Part shown: in pieces, positions 47,508 to 56,859 of the stretch
Layout of the letters: each line of letters opens with the position of its first letter
How positions within the stretch are numbered: position 1 is the first letter of the stretch
From: Sulfitobacter brevis
GTDB taxonomy: Bacteria > Pseudomonadota > Alphaproteobacteria > Rhodobacterales > Rhodobacteraceae
Direction: 5' to 3'
Assembly (NCBI RefSeq): GCF_900112755.1
Contig: NZ_FOMW01000009.1
Location: 1-64,000, forward strand
Length of the DNA: 64,000 bases
Made by a program: the position numbers and the translations under genes
Notes under the pieces: model-generated
Database searches by the model: none
What the model saw: the letters and a program-made list of their open reading frames with translations, nothing else
Told to the model about the DNA's origin: nothing

Positions 47508-48674
47508 ATGCCCGTAAAAAACCGATTTGCCGAATTACACGACGACATCACCGCATGGCGCCGCGACTTTCACGCCCACCCCGAAATCCTGTTTGAGACG
47601 CACCGCACCTCGGCCACTGTGGCGGAGAAACTGCGCGCGTTCGGCTGTGATGAAGTAGTCGAAGGCATTGGCCGCACCGGCGTTGTCGGTGTGATCAAGG
47701 GCCGCTCGACCGCGTCTGGCAAGGTCATCGGTTTGCGTGCCGATATGGATGCGCTTCCGATCAACGAACAGACCGGCGTCGAGTATGCCTCCAAAACGCC
47801 CAATGCGATGCACGCCTGCGGCCATGACGGCCACACCGCGATGCTGTTGGGCGCGGCGCAATATCTGACCGAAACCCGCAATTTCGACGGCACAGTGGTG
47901 GTGATCTTCCAGCCTGCCGAAGAAGGCGGCGGCGGTGGGCGCGAGATGTGCAAAGACGGCATGATGGACCGCTGGGGCATTCAGGAAGTCTACGGTATGC
48001 ACAACTGGCCGGGGATGCCGCTGGGCTCTTTCGCGATCCGTCCCGGCCCGTTCTTTGCCGCGACAGATTTGTTGGAGATCGAGGTCGAAGGCCTCGGGGG
48101 GCACGCCGCCAAGCCGCATGAGACCATCGACACTGCCGTCGTCACCGCGCATATCATCACCGCGCTGCAAACCATCGTCAGCCGCAATGCCGATCCGGTC
48201 GGTAATATTGTGGTCTCGATCACGTCGATCGAAAGCTCGTCCAAGGCGTTCAATGTGATCCCGCAGCGGGTCAATCTGATGGGCACGGTCCGCACGCTCA
48301 GCAATGACCTGCGGGATCTGGCCGAAAAGCGCGTCACCGAGATTTGCGAAGGTATCGCCGCCAGCTTTGGAGCCGTGGCGCGGGTGAACTACCGCCGCAA
48401 CTATCCAGTCATGGTCAACCACAATGACCAAACCGAATTTGCCGCTGATGTGGCGCGCAGCGTGTCAGGCCAATGCGACGAAGCGCCATTGGTCATGGGC
48501 GGCGAGGACTTTGCGTTTATGCTCGAAGAACGCCCGGGTGCCTATATCCTCGTCGGCAATGGCGACGGGGCGATGGTCCACCACCCCGAGTATAACTTTA
48601 ACGATGATGCGATTCCCGCAGGCTGCTCATGGTGGGCGGGTCTTGCCGAACAGCGGATGCCAATGGCGCAATAA
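47508..48674 (+). CDS. M20 amidohydrolase (hippurate hydrolase-like)
   Basis: 388 aa of the M20D branch: DFHAHPEILFETHRTS, RADMDALPINEQTG, MHACGHDGHTAMLLGAAQYL (metal ligands), FQPAEEGGGGGREM, and a C-terminal GGEDFAFMLEERPGAYILVG with the last metal ligands. It hydrolyses N-acyl amino acids such as hippurate or indole conjugates. It is the last gene of the rightward ABC operon, 132 bp after the FAD enzyme, and is followed by a bidirectional hairpin. Confidence 0.9.
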   Translation: MPVKNRFAELHDDITAWRRDFHAHPEILFETHRTSATVAEKLRAFGCDEVVEGIGRTGVVGVIKGRSTASGKVIGLRADMDALPINEQTGVEYASKTPNAMHACGHDGHTAMLLGAAQYLTETRNFDGTVVVIFQPAEEGGGGGREMCKDGMMDRWGIQEVYGMHNWPGMPLGSFAIRPGPFFAATDLLEIEVEGLGGHAAKPHETIDTAVVTAHIITALQTIVSRNADPVGNIVVSITSIESSSKAFNVIPQRVNLMGTVRTLSNDLRDLAEKRVTEICEGIAASFGAVARVNYRRNYPVMVNHNDQTEFAADVARSVSGQCDEAPLVMGGEDFAFMLEERPGAYILVGNGDGAMVHHPEYNFNDDAIPAGCSWWAGLAEQRMPMAQ

Positions 48675-48697
48675 GCACAACCAGCCAAAACAAAATA

Positions 48698-48730
48698 TAA
48701 GGGCGTCACGCGATCTGCGCGGCGCCCTTA
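48698..48730. terminator. Bidirectional terminator hairpin
   Basis: TAAGGGCG and CGCCCTTA pair over 8 bp, with a GC-rich 17-nt loop, between the M20 hydrolase stop and the end of the leftward glycosyltransferase gene. A and T bases flank both sides, so it can serve both convergent genes. Confidence 0.65.
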
Positions 48731-49792
48731 GTCTTTGCGGGCCAAGAGGTCGCGGTAAAGCGCGATCAAATCCGCCGCTTCGCGCTCGATCGAGAAATGT
48801 TCGATGATATGGGGCCGTGCCGCTGCGGCCCACTGCGTCAGGGTCGGGGGCGCGGCCAATGCGGCGAGGATTTCGGCGCCGAGCGCGGGAATATCGTCAG
48901 GTGGCACCAGCGCTCCGGTTTGCCCGTCAACCACCAAAGCCTCAAAGGCTCCGACGCGGGTGGCGATGACAGGCACACCGCAGGCCATTGCCTCAATCGG
49001 GGTCAGTCCAAATCCTTCCCAGCGCTGGGGCGCGACATAGAGATCTAGTACGCGGTACCAGTCGGCCATCCGCTCCACCGGCACTTCGGGCAAAAACAGC
49101 ATCCGGCTCTCGACGCCTTCGGCTTTGGCGCGGTCCTTCAACGAATGCTCGAACGCACGGTGTTTATCGGTCGCCCGTCCCATGATCAATGCATGGGCTG
49201 TCGGATGCTGTTTCAGCACAGGAACCATCGCCTCGACAAAGGCATCGGTGCCTTTCTGCGCGCGGATGCGGCCGTAACAGCCGATCAAAATGCCGCTACG
49301 CGGCAGCCCATGCGTTTCGCGCAATGCGGCACGGTCCGGCGCGGGGGCGTATTCTTGGGTGTCGATGCCATGCATAATCACCTTAGCGGGCACTTCAAGG
49401 TAGGCGGCCGTGCGATCGGACGTGGCGACGACGGCATCCATTTGGCGGATCAGCCATTTGGTCAGCCCCGATTGGCTGCGCTGCGAAGCCGAGGTGAACA
49501 TCAGCCGCAACCGCTTGCGCGCGAGGTGTTTCAGTGCCAGCCCGCCAATCATTTCGACGTTGCGGCGGGCGTGCCAGACCCGCACACCGTCCGGGCCGTG
49601 GCGTGGCATCGTGAGGAGTTGCGAAAGCGATATTTGCGGCACATGCGCGGGCATGACCGGACCGGTGGCCGCAATACTGATATCGCGCGACTGGATCGGC
49701 ACCAGACGAACAACCGTTGCAGTCACGCCCGACAGACGCCGTTTGAAATTCGGCGCAATCACCCGCACCTTGGCGATATCAACAGCGGTCAT
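48728..49792 (-). CDS. Glycosyltransferase family 4
   Basis: 354 aa from ATG 49792, which overlaps the stop of waaA. The GT-B fold pattern is clear: RVIAPNFKRRLSGVTATVV near the N-terminus, RIRAQKGTDAFVEAM in the middle, and the sugar-nucleotide E-x7-E motif in PQRWEGFGLTPIEAMACGVPV. It likely adds a sugar to the lipopolysaccharide core, as indicated by coupling to waaA (Kdo transferase). The acceptor is not known. Confidence 0.9.
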   Translation of the reverse strand: MTAVDIAKVRVIAPNFKRRLSGVTATVVRLVPIQSRDISIAATGPVMPAHVPQISLSQLLTMPRHGPDGVRVWHARRNVEMIGGLALKHLARKRLRLMFTSASQRSQSGLTKWLIRQMDAVVATSDRTAAYLEVPAKVIMHGIDTQEYAPAPDRAALRETHGLPRSGILIGCYGRIRAQKGTDAFVEAMVPVLKQHPTAHALIMGRATDKHRAFEHSLKDRAKAEGVESRMLFLPEVPVERMADWYRVLDLYVAPQRWEGFGLTPIEAMACGVPVIATRVGAFEALVVDGQTGALVPPDDIPALGAEILAALAAPPTLTQWAAAARPHIIEHFSIEREAADLIALYRDLLARKD

Positions 49793-51069
49793 GCGCTCAA
49801 CTCCAATGTGGTGATCAGACGCGCCGCGATCTCGTCGAGCTTGTCGGTTTGCTGCTGGGCAAATTCCAAAGCTGCGGCACAAGCCATCTCGCGGCCCTGC
49901 GTGTCGGAGAACAGCGCTTCGACCTTTTCGGCCAGATCGGCGGCATCCGATACGAAACGCGCCGCGCCGAGTTCTTCCATGCCGGAAAAGGTTTCAGCAA
50001 AATTAGTGACGTGGGTGCCCGACAACACGGTGGCACCCGAATGGGCGACCTCGAATGGATTATGCCCGCCAATCGGGCGCAGTGAGCCGCCCAAGAAGAC
50101 GATATCGCTCAGGGCGTACCACGTGCCAAGCTCGCCCAGCGTGTCGGCCAGAAAGACCTGCCCAGCCGGCGCATCCCCTGCGGACCGGCGCGAATGGCTC
50201 ATACCGGCCTCGGTGATCAGATCCGCGACCTCTTGGCCACGGGCGGGGTGGCGGGGGGCAAGGATCAGGCACAGATCAGGCCAGCGTCGCAACAGCCTTT
50301 GGTGGGCTTTCAGAACCGACTGCTCTTCGCCTTGATGCGTCGAAGAGGCGATCCAGACGGGCCGATTGCGCAGGGCGGTCTGCGCCTCTGCGAGGGCTGC
50401 GTGATCGACGGGCAGCGGATCGGCCATAGATTTGAGGTTGATGCCGCGCGCCACGCGGGCAGGCGGGGCGCCGAGGCTGACGATGGTTTCGGCCATTGCG
50501 TCGTTCTGGGTCAGGATCAGGTCAAACACATCCAGCATATAGCGCGCCGTCGCGGGCATCTGTTGCCAACGCTTGACCGAATCTGTCGACAGGCGTGCAT
50601 TGACCAGCGCCATACGTGCGCCCGAAGCATGGGTGCGGCGCAGCATTTGCGGCCAAAGCTCGCTTTCGACAAAGATCGCCGCATCCGGGCACCAATGTTT
50701 GAGAAAACGCCGCAGGGGGCCGGGGGCGTCGAGCGGTGCAAATTGATGCTGGCAGCGTGGTGGCATCCGGCGGGCAATCAGATCGGCGGAGGTAGCGGTG
50801 CCGGAGGTGATCAGAAACTGCGTATCGGGCAGGGCCGCGCCGATGCGGGTAATCAGTGCCAGAACCGACAGGCTTTCACCGACCGAGGCGGCGTGAAACC
50901 ACACAAGTGGCTGCGTCGCGTCGCGCTGCCCTGTTGCAAATCCAAGCTTTTCGCGTGCCCGCGACCGCGGTACATCGGCGCGTGCAAGTTTGGCGGTTTC
51001 AGACCGGCTCGCGAACGGTACCAGCACTGTGCTGGCCGCGACCCATGCGAGATAGGGAAAGGGTGCCAT
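49789..51069 (-). CDS. waaA: 3-deoxy-D-manno-octulosonic acid transferase
   Basis: 426 aa with an N-terminal membrane-associated segment (PYLAWVAASTVLVPFASR) and the GT30 pattern LVWFHAASVGESLSVLALI, VESELWPQML, LVNARLSTDS and GGSLRPIGGHNPFEVAHSGATVL. It transfers Kdo to lipid A precursors at the inner membrane, showing an LPS-bearing outer membrane. Gap to the upstream moaA stop is 10 bp. The downstream glycosyltransferase overlaps it by 4 bp. Confidence 0.95.
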   Translation of the reverse strand: MAPFPYLAWVAASTVLVPFASRSETAKLARADVPRSRAREKLGFATGQRDATQPLVWFHAASVGESLSVLALITRIGAALPDTQFLITSGTATSADLIARRMPPRCQHQFAPLDAPGPLRRFLKHWCPDAAIFVESELWPQMLRRTHASGARMALVNARLSTDSVKRWQQMPATARYMLDVFDLILTQNDAMAETIVSLGAPPARVARGINLKSMADPLPVDHAALAEAQTALRNRPVWIASSTHQGEEQSVLKAHQRLLRRWPDLCLILAPRHPARGQEVADLITEAGMSHSRRSAGDAPAGQVFLADTLGELGTWYALSDIVFLGGSLRPIGGHNPFEVAHSGATVLSGTHVTNFAETFSGMEELGAARFVSDAADLAEKVEALFSDTQGREMACAAALEFAQQQTDKLDEIAARLITTLELSA

Positions 51070-51079
51070 CGCCCCGCGC

Positions 51080-52087
51080 TTAGCCGCCCGTGTGGCTCAT
51101 GTGGCGCGGCATTTGTCCGTCAGCGCGTTGGCGGGAATAGTCGAAATCGTGGCCCTTGGGCTTGCGCGCGATCGCGGCATGGATCGCTTCGCGCAGGGGC
51201 GCATCGTCGGTTGGGTGATTGCGCAAGGGCGCGCGCAGGTCGGCCACGTCTTCTTGGCCGAGGCACATGAAAATCTCGCCGGTGCAGGTGATCCGTACGC
51301 GGTTACAGCTTTCGCAGAAATTATGGCTAAGCGGTGTGATGAAGCCGATTTTCTGACCGGTTTCTTCCAGCCGCACATAGCGTGCTGGGCCGCCTGAATT
51401 TTCAAGCAAATCGGTGACGGTATAATGATCGCCGTAGCGGGCCCGCACGTCTTTGAGCGACCAGTATTGACCCAGACGGTCCTCATTACCAAGATCGCCC
51501 ATCGGCATGACTTCGATCCACGTCAAATCCATGTCCCGCTCGGCGCACCAGCGGGTGATAGTTGGCAGCTCGTCTTCGTTGAAGCCTTTGAGCGCCACGG
51601 CGTTAATCTTGACACGCAGACCTGCTTTTTGAGCGGCATCAATTCCGCGCAGCACCTGCGGCAGGCGACCCCAACGAGTGATATCGGCAAATTTCTGATC
51701 ATCGAGCGTATCGAGCGAGATGTTCACGCGGCGCACACCGGCGGCATAAAGATCATCGGCAAAGCGCTCAAGCTGGCTGCCATTGGTGGTCAGGGTCAAT
51801 TCTTTGAGAGTACCGGCCTCAAGATGGCGGGTCATGCCGTCGAAAAACGTCATGATGCCACGCCGGACCAGCGGTTCACCACCGGTGATGCGCAGCTTTT
51901 GCACGCCAAGATCAACGAAGTTGGTGCAGAGCCGGTCCAGCTCCTCCAGCGTCAAAAGTTCTTTTTTCGGCAAAAACGTCATATTCTCCGACATGCAATA
52001 AACACAACGGAAATCACAGCGGTCTGTAACGGAGACACGCAGGTACGTGATGGCGCGGGCGAAGGGGTCAATCAGGGGCGCATTCAT
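51080..52087 (-). CDS. moaA: GTP 3',8-cyclase (molybdenum cofactor biosynthesis)
   Basis: Radical-SAM enzyme for the first step of molybdopterin synthesis. The start at 52087 ([19 protein letters not shown]) gives 335 aa, normal for MoaA. N-terminal cluster cysteines C24, C28 and C31 lie in [10 protein letters not shown]. The C-terminal second cluster is CESC and C 13 residues further (EIFMC). The protein ends with the required Gly-Gly tail (SHTGG). It is first in the moaA-waaA-glycosyltransferase run, an unrelated functional pairing. Confidence 0.96.
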   Translation of the reverse strand: MNAPLIDPFARAITYLRVSVTDRCDFRCVYCMSENMTFLPKKELLTLEELDRLCTNFVDLGVQKLRITGGEPLVRRGIMTFFDGMTRHLEAGTLKELTLTTNGSQLERFADDLYAAGVRRVNISLDTLDDQKFADITRWGRLPQVLRGIDAAQKAGLRVKINAVALKGFNEDELPTITRWCAERDMDLTWIEVMPMGDLGNEDRLGQYWSLKDVRARYGDHYTVTDLLENSGGPARYVRLEETGQKIGFITPLSHNFCESCNRVRITCTGEIFMCLGQEDVADLRAPLRNHPTDDAPLREAIHAAIARKPKGHDFDYSRQRADGQMPRHMSHTGG

Positions 52088-52173
52088 AGGGTATAGGTAA
52101 TGACCCGCCGAACCCCACGCAAGCGGCATTTGGTCGATTGCGCGGCACGCTCGGCGCGGCTAGGTTCGCAGAC

Positions 52174-52719
52174 ATGAAAAAACTTATGATCTCTGTGGTC
52201 TTGATGACCGGTGTTTCAGGCTGTGCCGACATGGCGTCACGGCTTGGATTTGATAAACCTAAAGGCGCGGCTGCGGCACCTGCCGCTGCGGCTCAGACGT
52301 CTGCGGCGGTTGACGCTGACGGCGCGGCAGTGGCGACTGCTGCGGCGGTGACAGCGCCTGCGACGGCCGCGGCGCCGCCACCCGCGGCGGCGCGCTCTGC
52401 CGAAGCGCTGGACACGACCACGCCAGAGCAGCGCAAAGCAGCAGCGGCTCCGGTGGCGGCGCAAGGTAAGGTATTGGGTAAGACGATCGCCTCATTAGGT
52501 AGCCCGACCGAGCCGGGCCTGTGGTTGAAAACGCCTTTGGTTAAGGCCGAGACTCAAGGGCGGGTGACCAATCCCGCAACCGGAAAATCTTCGGCGGTGA
52601 CCTTGCTCCCGCTCGGGGGGCCGGCGACGGCGGGCAGCCAGATGTCGCTCGCGGCATTGCGCTTGGTCGGGGCGTCTTTGACAGACCTGACCGAAGTTGA
52701 GGTTTCAACCGAAGGCTAG
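52174..52719 (+). CDS. Ala/Pro-rich lipoprotein, 181 aa
   Basis: Start at ATG 52174 (MKKLMISVVLMTGVSGCADMA): a lipoprotein signal with lipobox TGVSGC. The middle (residues about 30-90) is an Ala/Pro-rich low-complexity stretch encoded by GC-rich repeats. The C-terminal 80 residues are compact (GKVLGKTIASLGSPTEPGLWLKTP, then LPLGGPATAGSQMSLAALRL) and look like a small periplasmic domain seen in D-galactarate dehydratase-like annotated proteins of this group, though I am not sure. It ends at a strong hairpin. Confidence 0.75.
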   Translation: MKKLMISVVLMTGVSGCADMASRLGFDKPKGAAAAPAAAAQTSAAVDADGAAVATAAAVTAPATAAAPPPAAARSAEALDTTTPEQRKAAAAPVAAQGKVLGKTIASLGSPTEPGLWLKTPLVKAETQGRVTNPATGKSSAVTLLPLGGPATAGSQMSLAALRLVGASLTDLTEVEVSTEG

Positions 52720-52732
52720 GGCTGCGAATGGA

Positions 52733-52765
52733 CCGAAGGCTGGGGGTGCTGCCCCCAGCCTTCGG
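52733..52765. terminator. Perfect 14-bp hairpin terminator between convergent genes
   Basis: CCGAAGGCTGGGGG and CCCCCAGCCTTCGG pair exactly around a 5-nt loop, 14 bp past the lipoprotein stop and 25 bp before the stop of the convergent AlkD-like gene. It can stop transcription from either side, although no T-run is present. Confidence 0.8.
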
Positions 52766-52789
52766 GATATTCACCGTCAAAAAGAGGCT

Positions 52790-53494
52790 TTACGACGCTT
52801 TCATCAGGCGGGTAGCTTCCTTGGCGGCGAAGGGTTTGAGAGTGTCGCCCTGTGCCTCAAGGAAGGCGAGTGTGCGTTCGGGGTCGTGTTTTGACAGATC
52901 GCGCAGCCACCAGCCGATGGCTTTCTGGATGAACCAGCGATGATCGGGGGCCAGAGTCGCGCACCAGCCCAAGATCCGGTCGCGAATTGCGAGATCGGCG
53001 GCTTTGGGATGGGCCATTTTGGTCCATGGCAGTGTGGCGACAAGCGCAGCGCGGCGGGTCCAGAGGTGATCGCTGCTGATCCAACCTTCAAGAGTATCAA
53101 GCCGCGACGGGTCGGCCACGAGGCGCTTTTGCGCTGCGATACAGGCGTGATCGGCGATGGCCCAGCTGTCGAAATCAGGTGTCCATGACGCGATGAGTTG
53201 CCAAGCGGCTTCATCATCGGGGCGCAGGCGGGCTTGGGTCAGCAGCTTTGCGGCTGCGACGCGTGCCTCGTGAATGTTGGACTGCCAGAGCGCGTCGGCG
53301 AGCACGACGCGGGCCGGCACATCCAATGCACCGCGCCATTCGGTGACCAGTGCGTCGATATCTGGATTGCGCAACCCGAGGTAGGGCCGCTCGACCTTAT
53401 GATACTTGCGCATTTCAAGCGCGCTGGCAGGGTTCGCATTGGCGGCGAGTTGCTCGAGTTCGGGGATATTCAGTTCAAGTTCGGGCGTGCTCAT
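52790..53494 (-). CDS. DNA alkylation repair protein (AlkD-like HEAT repeat)
   Basis: 234 aa of the AlkC/AlkD family: helical repeats with KYHKVERPYLGLRNPDID near the N-terminus (the YLGVRTP-like signature), VLADALWQSNIHEARVAAAKLL, WTRRAALVATLPWTKM, and IGWWLRDLSKHDPERTLAFLE. These proteins act as N3/N7-alkylpurine glycosylases without base flipping. It has no neighbours of related function. Confidence 0.88.
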   Translation of the reverse strand: MSTPELELNIPELEQLAANANPASALEMRKYHKVERPYLGLRNPDIDALVTEWRGALDVPARVVLADALWQSNIHEARVAAAKLLTQARLRPDDEAAWQLIASWTPDFDSWAIADHACIAAQKRLVADPSRLDTLEGWISSDHLWTRRAALVATLPWTKMAHPKAADLAIRDRILGWCATLAPDHRWFIQKAIGWWLRDLSKHDPERTLAFLEAQGDTLKPFAAKEATRLMKAS

Positions 53495-53555
53495 GTGCTG
53501 AGCCGCGCCGCGAGGCCTGTAGGATTTTGAGCGAGAATTTGAATGTGCTGTCCAA

Positions 53556-55376
53556 TCATTCGACTGTTACGGATTTCGCCAGATTGCGCGGCTGGTCTAC
53601 GTCTGTGCCTTTGGCAACGGCGGTGTGATAGGCCAGCAACTGCGCCGGAATGGCGTAGAGGATCGGGGCGAGCGCGTCGGCAACGGAAGGCATCTGAATG
53701 CTGGCCCAAACGCCTTCGCTGGCCTCTGCCAGACCCTTGGCATCGGAGATCAGGATCACCTTACCCTTTCGAGCCATGACCTCCTGCATGTTGCTGACGG
53801 TCTTTTCAAACAGACTGTCGCGCGGGGCCATGACCACCACTGGGACGGTGTCATCAACCAAGGCAATCGGCCCATGCTTTAGCTCGCCTGACGCATAAGC
53901 TTCGGCATGTATATAGCTGATTTCCTTAAGTTTTAGTGCGCCTTCATGGGCCAGAGGATACATCTGGCCACGCCCCAGGAACAGCACGTCGCGGGCTTGG
54001 GAAAGCTTGCGGGCAGCAGCGCGGACAGTGTCGTTTTGCTCCAGCGCCATGTTGATTACCGATGGCAGTCCGCGCAGGGCGCTGATGTGATCCGCCAGTT
54101 CGGCGCTGGTGATTGCGCCGCGATCGCGGGCGGCTTTCAGCACCATCAGGAACAAAACAGTCAACTGGCAGGTAAAGGCCTTAGTCGAGGCGACGCCGAC
54201 TTCGACACCCGCATAGATCGGCAGGGCAAGATCGCTTTCGCGGGCGATGGAAGATTCGGAGACGTTGACGATGGAGGCGATGGTATCGACCTTGCCGCTG
54301 CAATAGCGCAGCGCTGCCAATGTATCGGCAGTTTCGCCTGACTGACTCACGAAAATCGCGAGGGTACGATTGGAGATCGGCGGCTCGCGATAGCGGAATT
54401 CGGATGCCACATCGACTTCCACGGGCAAGCGCGCGATGCGCTCAAACCAGTATTTGGCCGTGAAACAGGCAAGATAAGCGGTGCCGCAAGCAACCATCGT
54501 CAAACGGTCGATCTTGGTGAAGTCGATGCCGCCATCGGGCAGAACGATCTCGCCGTCTTCGGTGAGATAATGGTTCAGGGCATTCTGGATCACACCGGGT
54601 TGTTCGGCGATTTCCTTAGCCATGAAGTGTTTGTAGCCGCCTTTGTCGATGCGGGTGGATTCGATCTGGATCGTCTTGATCGGGCGGGTCACGGTCTTGC
54701 CCTTGGCGTCGGTGATCGCGACAGACGTGCGGGTGACGACTGCGATGTCGCCGTCTTCGAGATAGGTGATCCGGTCGGTCAGCGGTGACAGCGCAATTGC
54801 GTCGCTGCCAACGAACATTTCGCCTGTGCCATAACCGACCGCCAATGGCGGCCCGTTACGGGCGGCGATCATCAGGTCATCGTATCCGTCGAAGAGAAAG
54901 GCAATTGCGAAGGCACCCTCAAGCCGCGCGACAGTCTTTTTGGCCGCAGACTCCGGATCGTCACCCTGCGCCATGTGCATCTGGGTCAGCAGAGCCACGG
55001 TCTCGGTGTCAGTCTCGGTCTCGATTTTCAGGCCAGCGGCAACGATTTCTTCGCGCAACTCGCGGAAGTTTTCGATGATGCCGTTGTGGACGACAGCGAC
55101 CTTACCCGACTGGTGCGGGTGGGCGTTGCTGACAGTAGGCGCGCCGTGGGTGGCCCAGCGGGTGTGACCGATGCCGGATTTGCCCGCCAGTGGATTGTGT
55201 ACCAGCAGATCCGAGAGGTTTACCAACTTGCCGACAGCGCGGCGCCGCTCCAGCGTGCCGCCGTTCACTGTGGCGATACCGGCGCTGTCATAGCCGCGAT
55301 ATTCCAGCCGTTTCAGGGCTTCGACCAAGATCGGTGCCGCTTCGTGGTTGCCAAGAACGCCTACAATTCCGCACAT
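53556..55376 (-). CDS. glmS: Glutamine-fructose-6-phosphate aminotransferase
   Basis: 606 aa. It makes glucosamine-6-phosphate for peptidoglycan and LPS. The N-terminal nucleophile Cys2 (MCGIVGVLGNHEAAPIL) starts the glutaminase domain; two SIS domains follow (VACGTAYLACFTAKYW and SQSGETADTLAAL). The C-terminus PRNLAKSVTVE is the normal end. It lies 2 bp downstream of glmU on the same strand, so the two amino-sugar enzymes are made together. There is no sign of a glmS ribozyme. Confidence 0.97.
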   Translation of the reverse strand: MCGIVGVLGNHEAAPILVEALKRLEYRGYDSAGIATVNGGTLERRRAVGKLVNLSDLLVHNPLAGKSGIGHTRWATHGAPTVSNAHPHQSGKVAVVHNGIIENFRELREEIVAAGLKIETETDTETVALLTQMHMAQGDDPESAAKKTVARLEGAFAIAFLFDGYDDLMIAARNGPPLAVGYGTGEMFVGSDAIALSPLTDRITYLEDGDIAVVTRTSVAITDAKGKTVTRPIKTIQIESTRIDKGGYKHFMAKEIAEQPGVIQNALNHYLTEDGEIVLPDGGIDFTKIDRLTMVACGTAYLACFTAKYWFERIARLPVEVDVASEFRYREPPISNRTLAIFVSQSGETADTLAALRYCSGKVDTIASIVNVSESSIARESDLALPIYAGVEVGVASTKAFTCQLTVLFLMVLKAARDRGAITSAELADHISALRGLPSVINMALEQNDTVRAAARKLSQARDVLFLGRGQMYPLAHEGALKLKEISYIHAEAYASGELKHGPIALVDDTVPVVVMAPRDSLFEKTVSNMQEVMARKGKVILISDAKGLAEASEGVWASIQMPSVADALAPILYAIPAQLLAYHTAVAKGTDVDQPRNLAKSVTVE

Positions 55377-55378
55377 TT

Positions 55379-56731
55379 TTAGCTGCCTCTCTGCATTCTG
55401 GCCTTCTTGGCCTTTAACATTTCGAACATTTTTCGAGCGACCCCGGGTTTTTCGATTTGCGGTGCGCGGGACAGGGCCAGCGCGTCAGATGCCACGTCCG
55501 AGGTAATCACCGAGCCCGATCCGGTTATCGCACCAGAGCCGACGGAGACGGGCGCGACCAGCATGGTGTTGGAACCGATAAATGCCCCCGCACCAATTTC
55601 GGTGTGATGCTTCATCACGCCATCATAGTTGCAAGTGATGGTACCCGCGCCGATATTGGCCCGTGCGCCAATTGTGGCGTCGCCGATATAGCTCAGATGG
55701 TTGACCTTGGCGCCTTCGGCAATCTGCGCGTTCTTGACCTCAACGAAGTTGCCAATGCGCACATCTTCGGCCAGTTCGGCGCCGGGCCGCAAGCGGGCAT
55801 AAGGGCCGACAATTGACCCACGCGATACATGGCAGCCTTCTAGATGGGAAAACGACCGCAAGGTCACACCGGATTCGACTGTGACACCGGGGCCAAAGAC
55901 GACATTCGGTTCAATAACTGTATCCCGTCCAATGACGGTATCGCGGGCGAGATAAACGGTCTCGGGCGCCATCATTGTCACCCCGTCTTCCATCAAAGTG
56001 GCGCGGGCGCGAGATTGAAACGCGGCCTCTGCACTGGCCAAATCGCTGCGCGAGTTCACCCCAAGCGTTTCAGCCTCGTCGCAAGTGACAGCGGTAGCTG
56101 ACAGCCCGCGGGCGCGGGCGATGCCAACGATATCGGTGAGGTAGTATTCTTCCGACGCATTGTCGTTACCAACCGCGTCAATCAGATCGAACAGCAAATC
56201 AGCCTTACAAGCGACAACGCCGGAGTTGCACAGGGTGATCGCTCGCTCGGCTTCGGAGGCATCCTTATACTCGACTATCCGCTCCAATGTTTCGCCTGCC
56301 AAGATCAGGCGACCGTAGCGGGCGGGGTCGGCGGCCTCGAAGCCCAGCACTACGACATCACTCGACGCCAGCGCATCGCGCATCTTTTCAAGGGTTTCGG
56401 AGCGCACAAACGGCGTATCCCCGTAAAGCACCAGTGCCATGCCGTCAAAACCAGCGAGCGCCTCGCGGGCTTGGGCAACAGCGTGGGCGGTGCCCAATTG
56501 CTCGGTCTGCTCGACCACAATGGCCTCTTCGTCGATCTCGAACACCGCGCGGCACACAAGATCGGCGCCATGGCCCGCAACAATCACGGTATGGCTCGGC
56601 TCCAGTTCGGTGCCGGATGCCATCGCATGGGCCAGCAACGGCGCTTGGGCGATCGGGTGGAGAACCTTGGGCAGGTCCGAGTTCATCCGCGTGCCTTTGC
56701 CTGCGGCAAGGATGATCAGGGCTGTTTTCAT
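55379..56731 (-). CDS. glmU: Bifunctional UDP-GlcNAc pyrophosphorylase / GlcN-1-P acetyltransferase
   Basis: 450 aa with an N-terminal uridyltransferase (LIILAAGKGTRMNSDLPKVLH) and a C-terminal left-handed beta helix acetyltransferase (hexapeptide repeats such as IGRDTVIEPNVVFGPGVTVES and VEVKNAQIAEGAKVNHLSYIG). It makes UDP-GlcNAc from the product chain begun by glmS. It is divergent from the phosphatase gene at 56860 with a 128-bp gap. Confidence 0.97.
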   Translation of the reverse strand: MKTALIILAAGKGTRMNSDLPKVLHPIAQAPLLAHAMASGTELEPSHTVIVAGHGADLVCRAVFEIDEEAIVVEQTEQLGTAHAVAQAREALAGFDGMALVLYGDTPFVRSETLEKMRDALASSDVVVLGFEAADPARYGRLILAGETLERIVEYKDASEAERAITLCNSGVVACKADLLFDLIDAVGNDNASEEYYLTDIVGIARARGLSATAVTCDEAETLGVNSRSDLASAEAAFQSRARATLMEDGVTMMAPETVYLARDTVIGRDTVIEPNVVFGPGVTVESGVTLRSFSHLEGCHVSRGSIVGPYARLRPGAELAEDVRIGNFVEVKNAQIAEGAKVNHLSYIGDATIGARANIGAGTITCNYDGVMKHHTEIGAGAFIGSNTMLVAPVSVGSGAITGSGSVITSDVASDALALSRAPQIEKPGVARKMFEMLKAKKARMQRGS

Positions 56732-56859
56732 GATAGTCTCTTTATGCTCTAGCTTGCTTTCTCTTTACGCGCTTCGCACAAAGGCGCAAGGCCACGGGCC
56801 ATCAAACAAGGTTGCGGGTTGCAACATGAACGGGCGGCCTATCGCCTAAGGGGGCAGAA

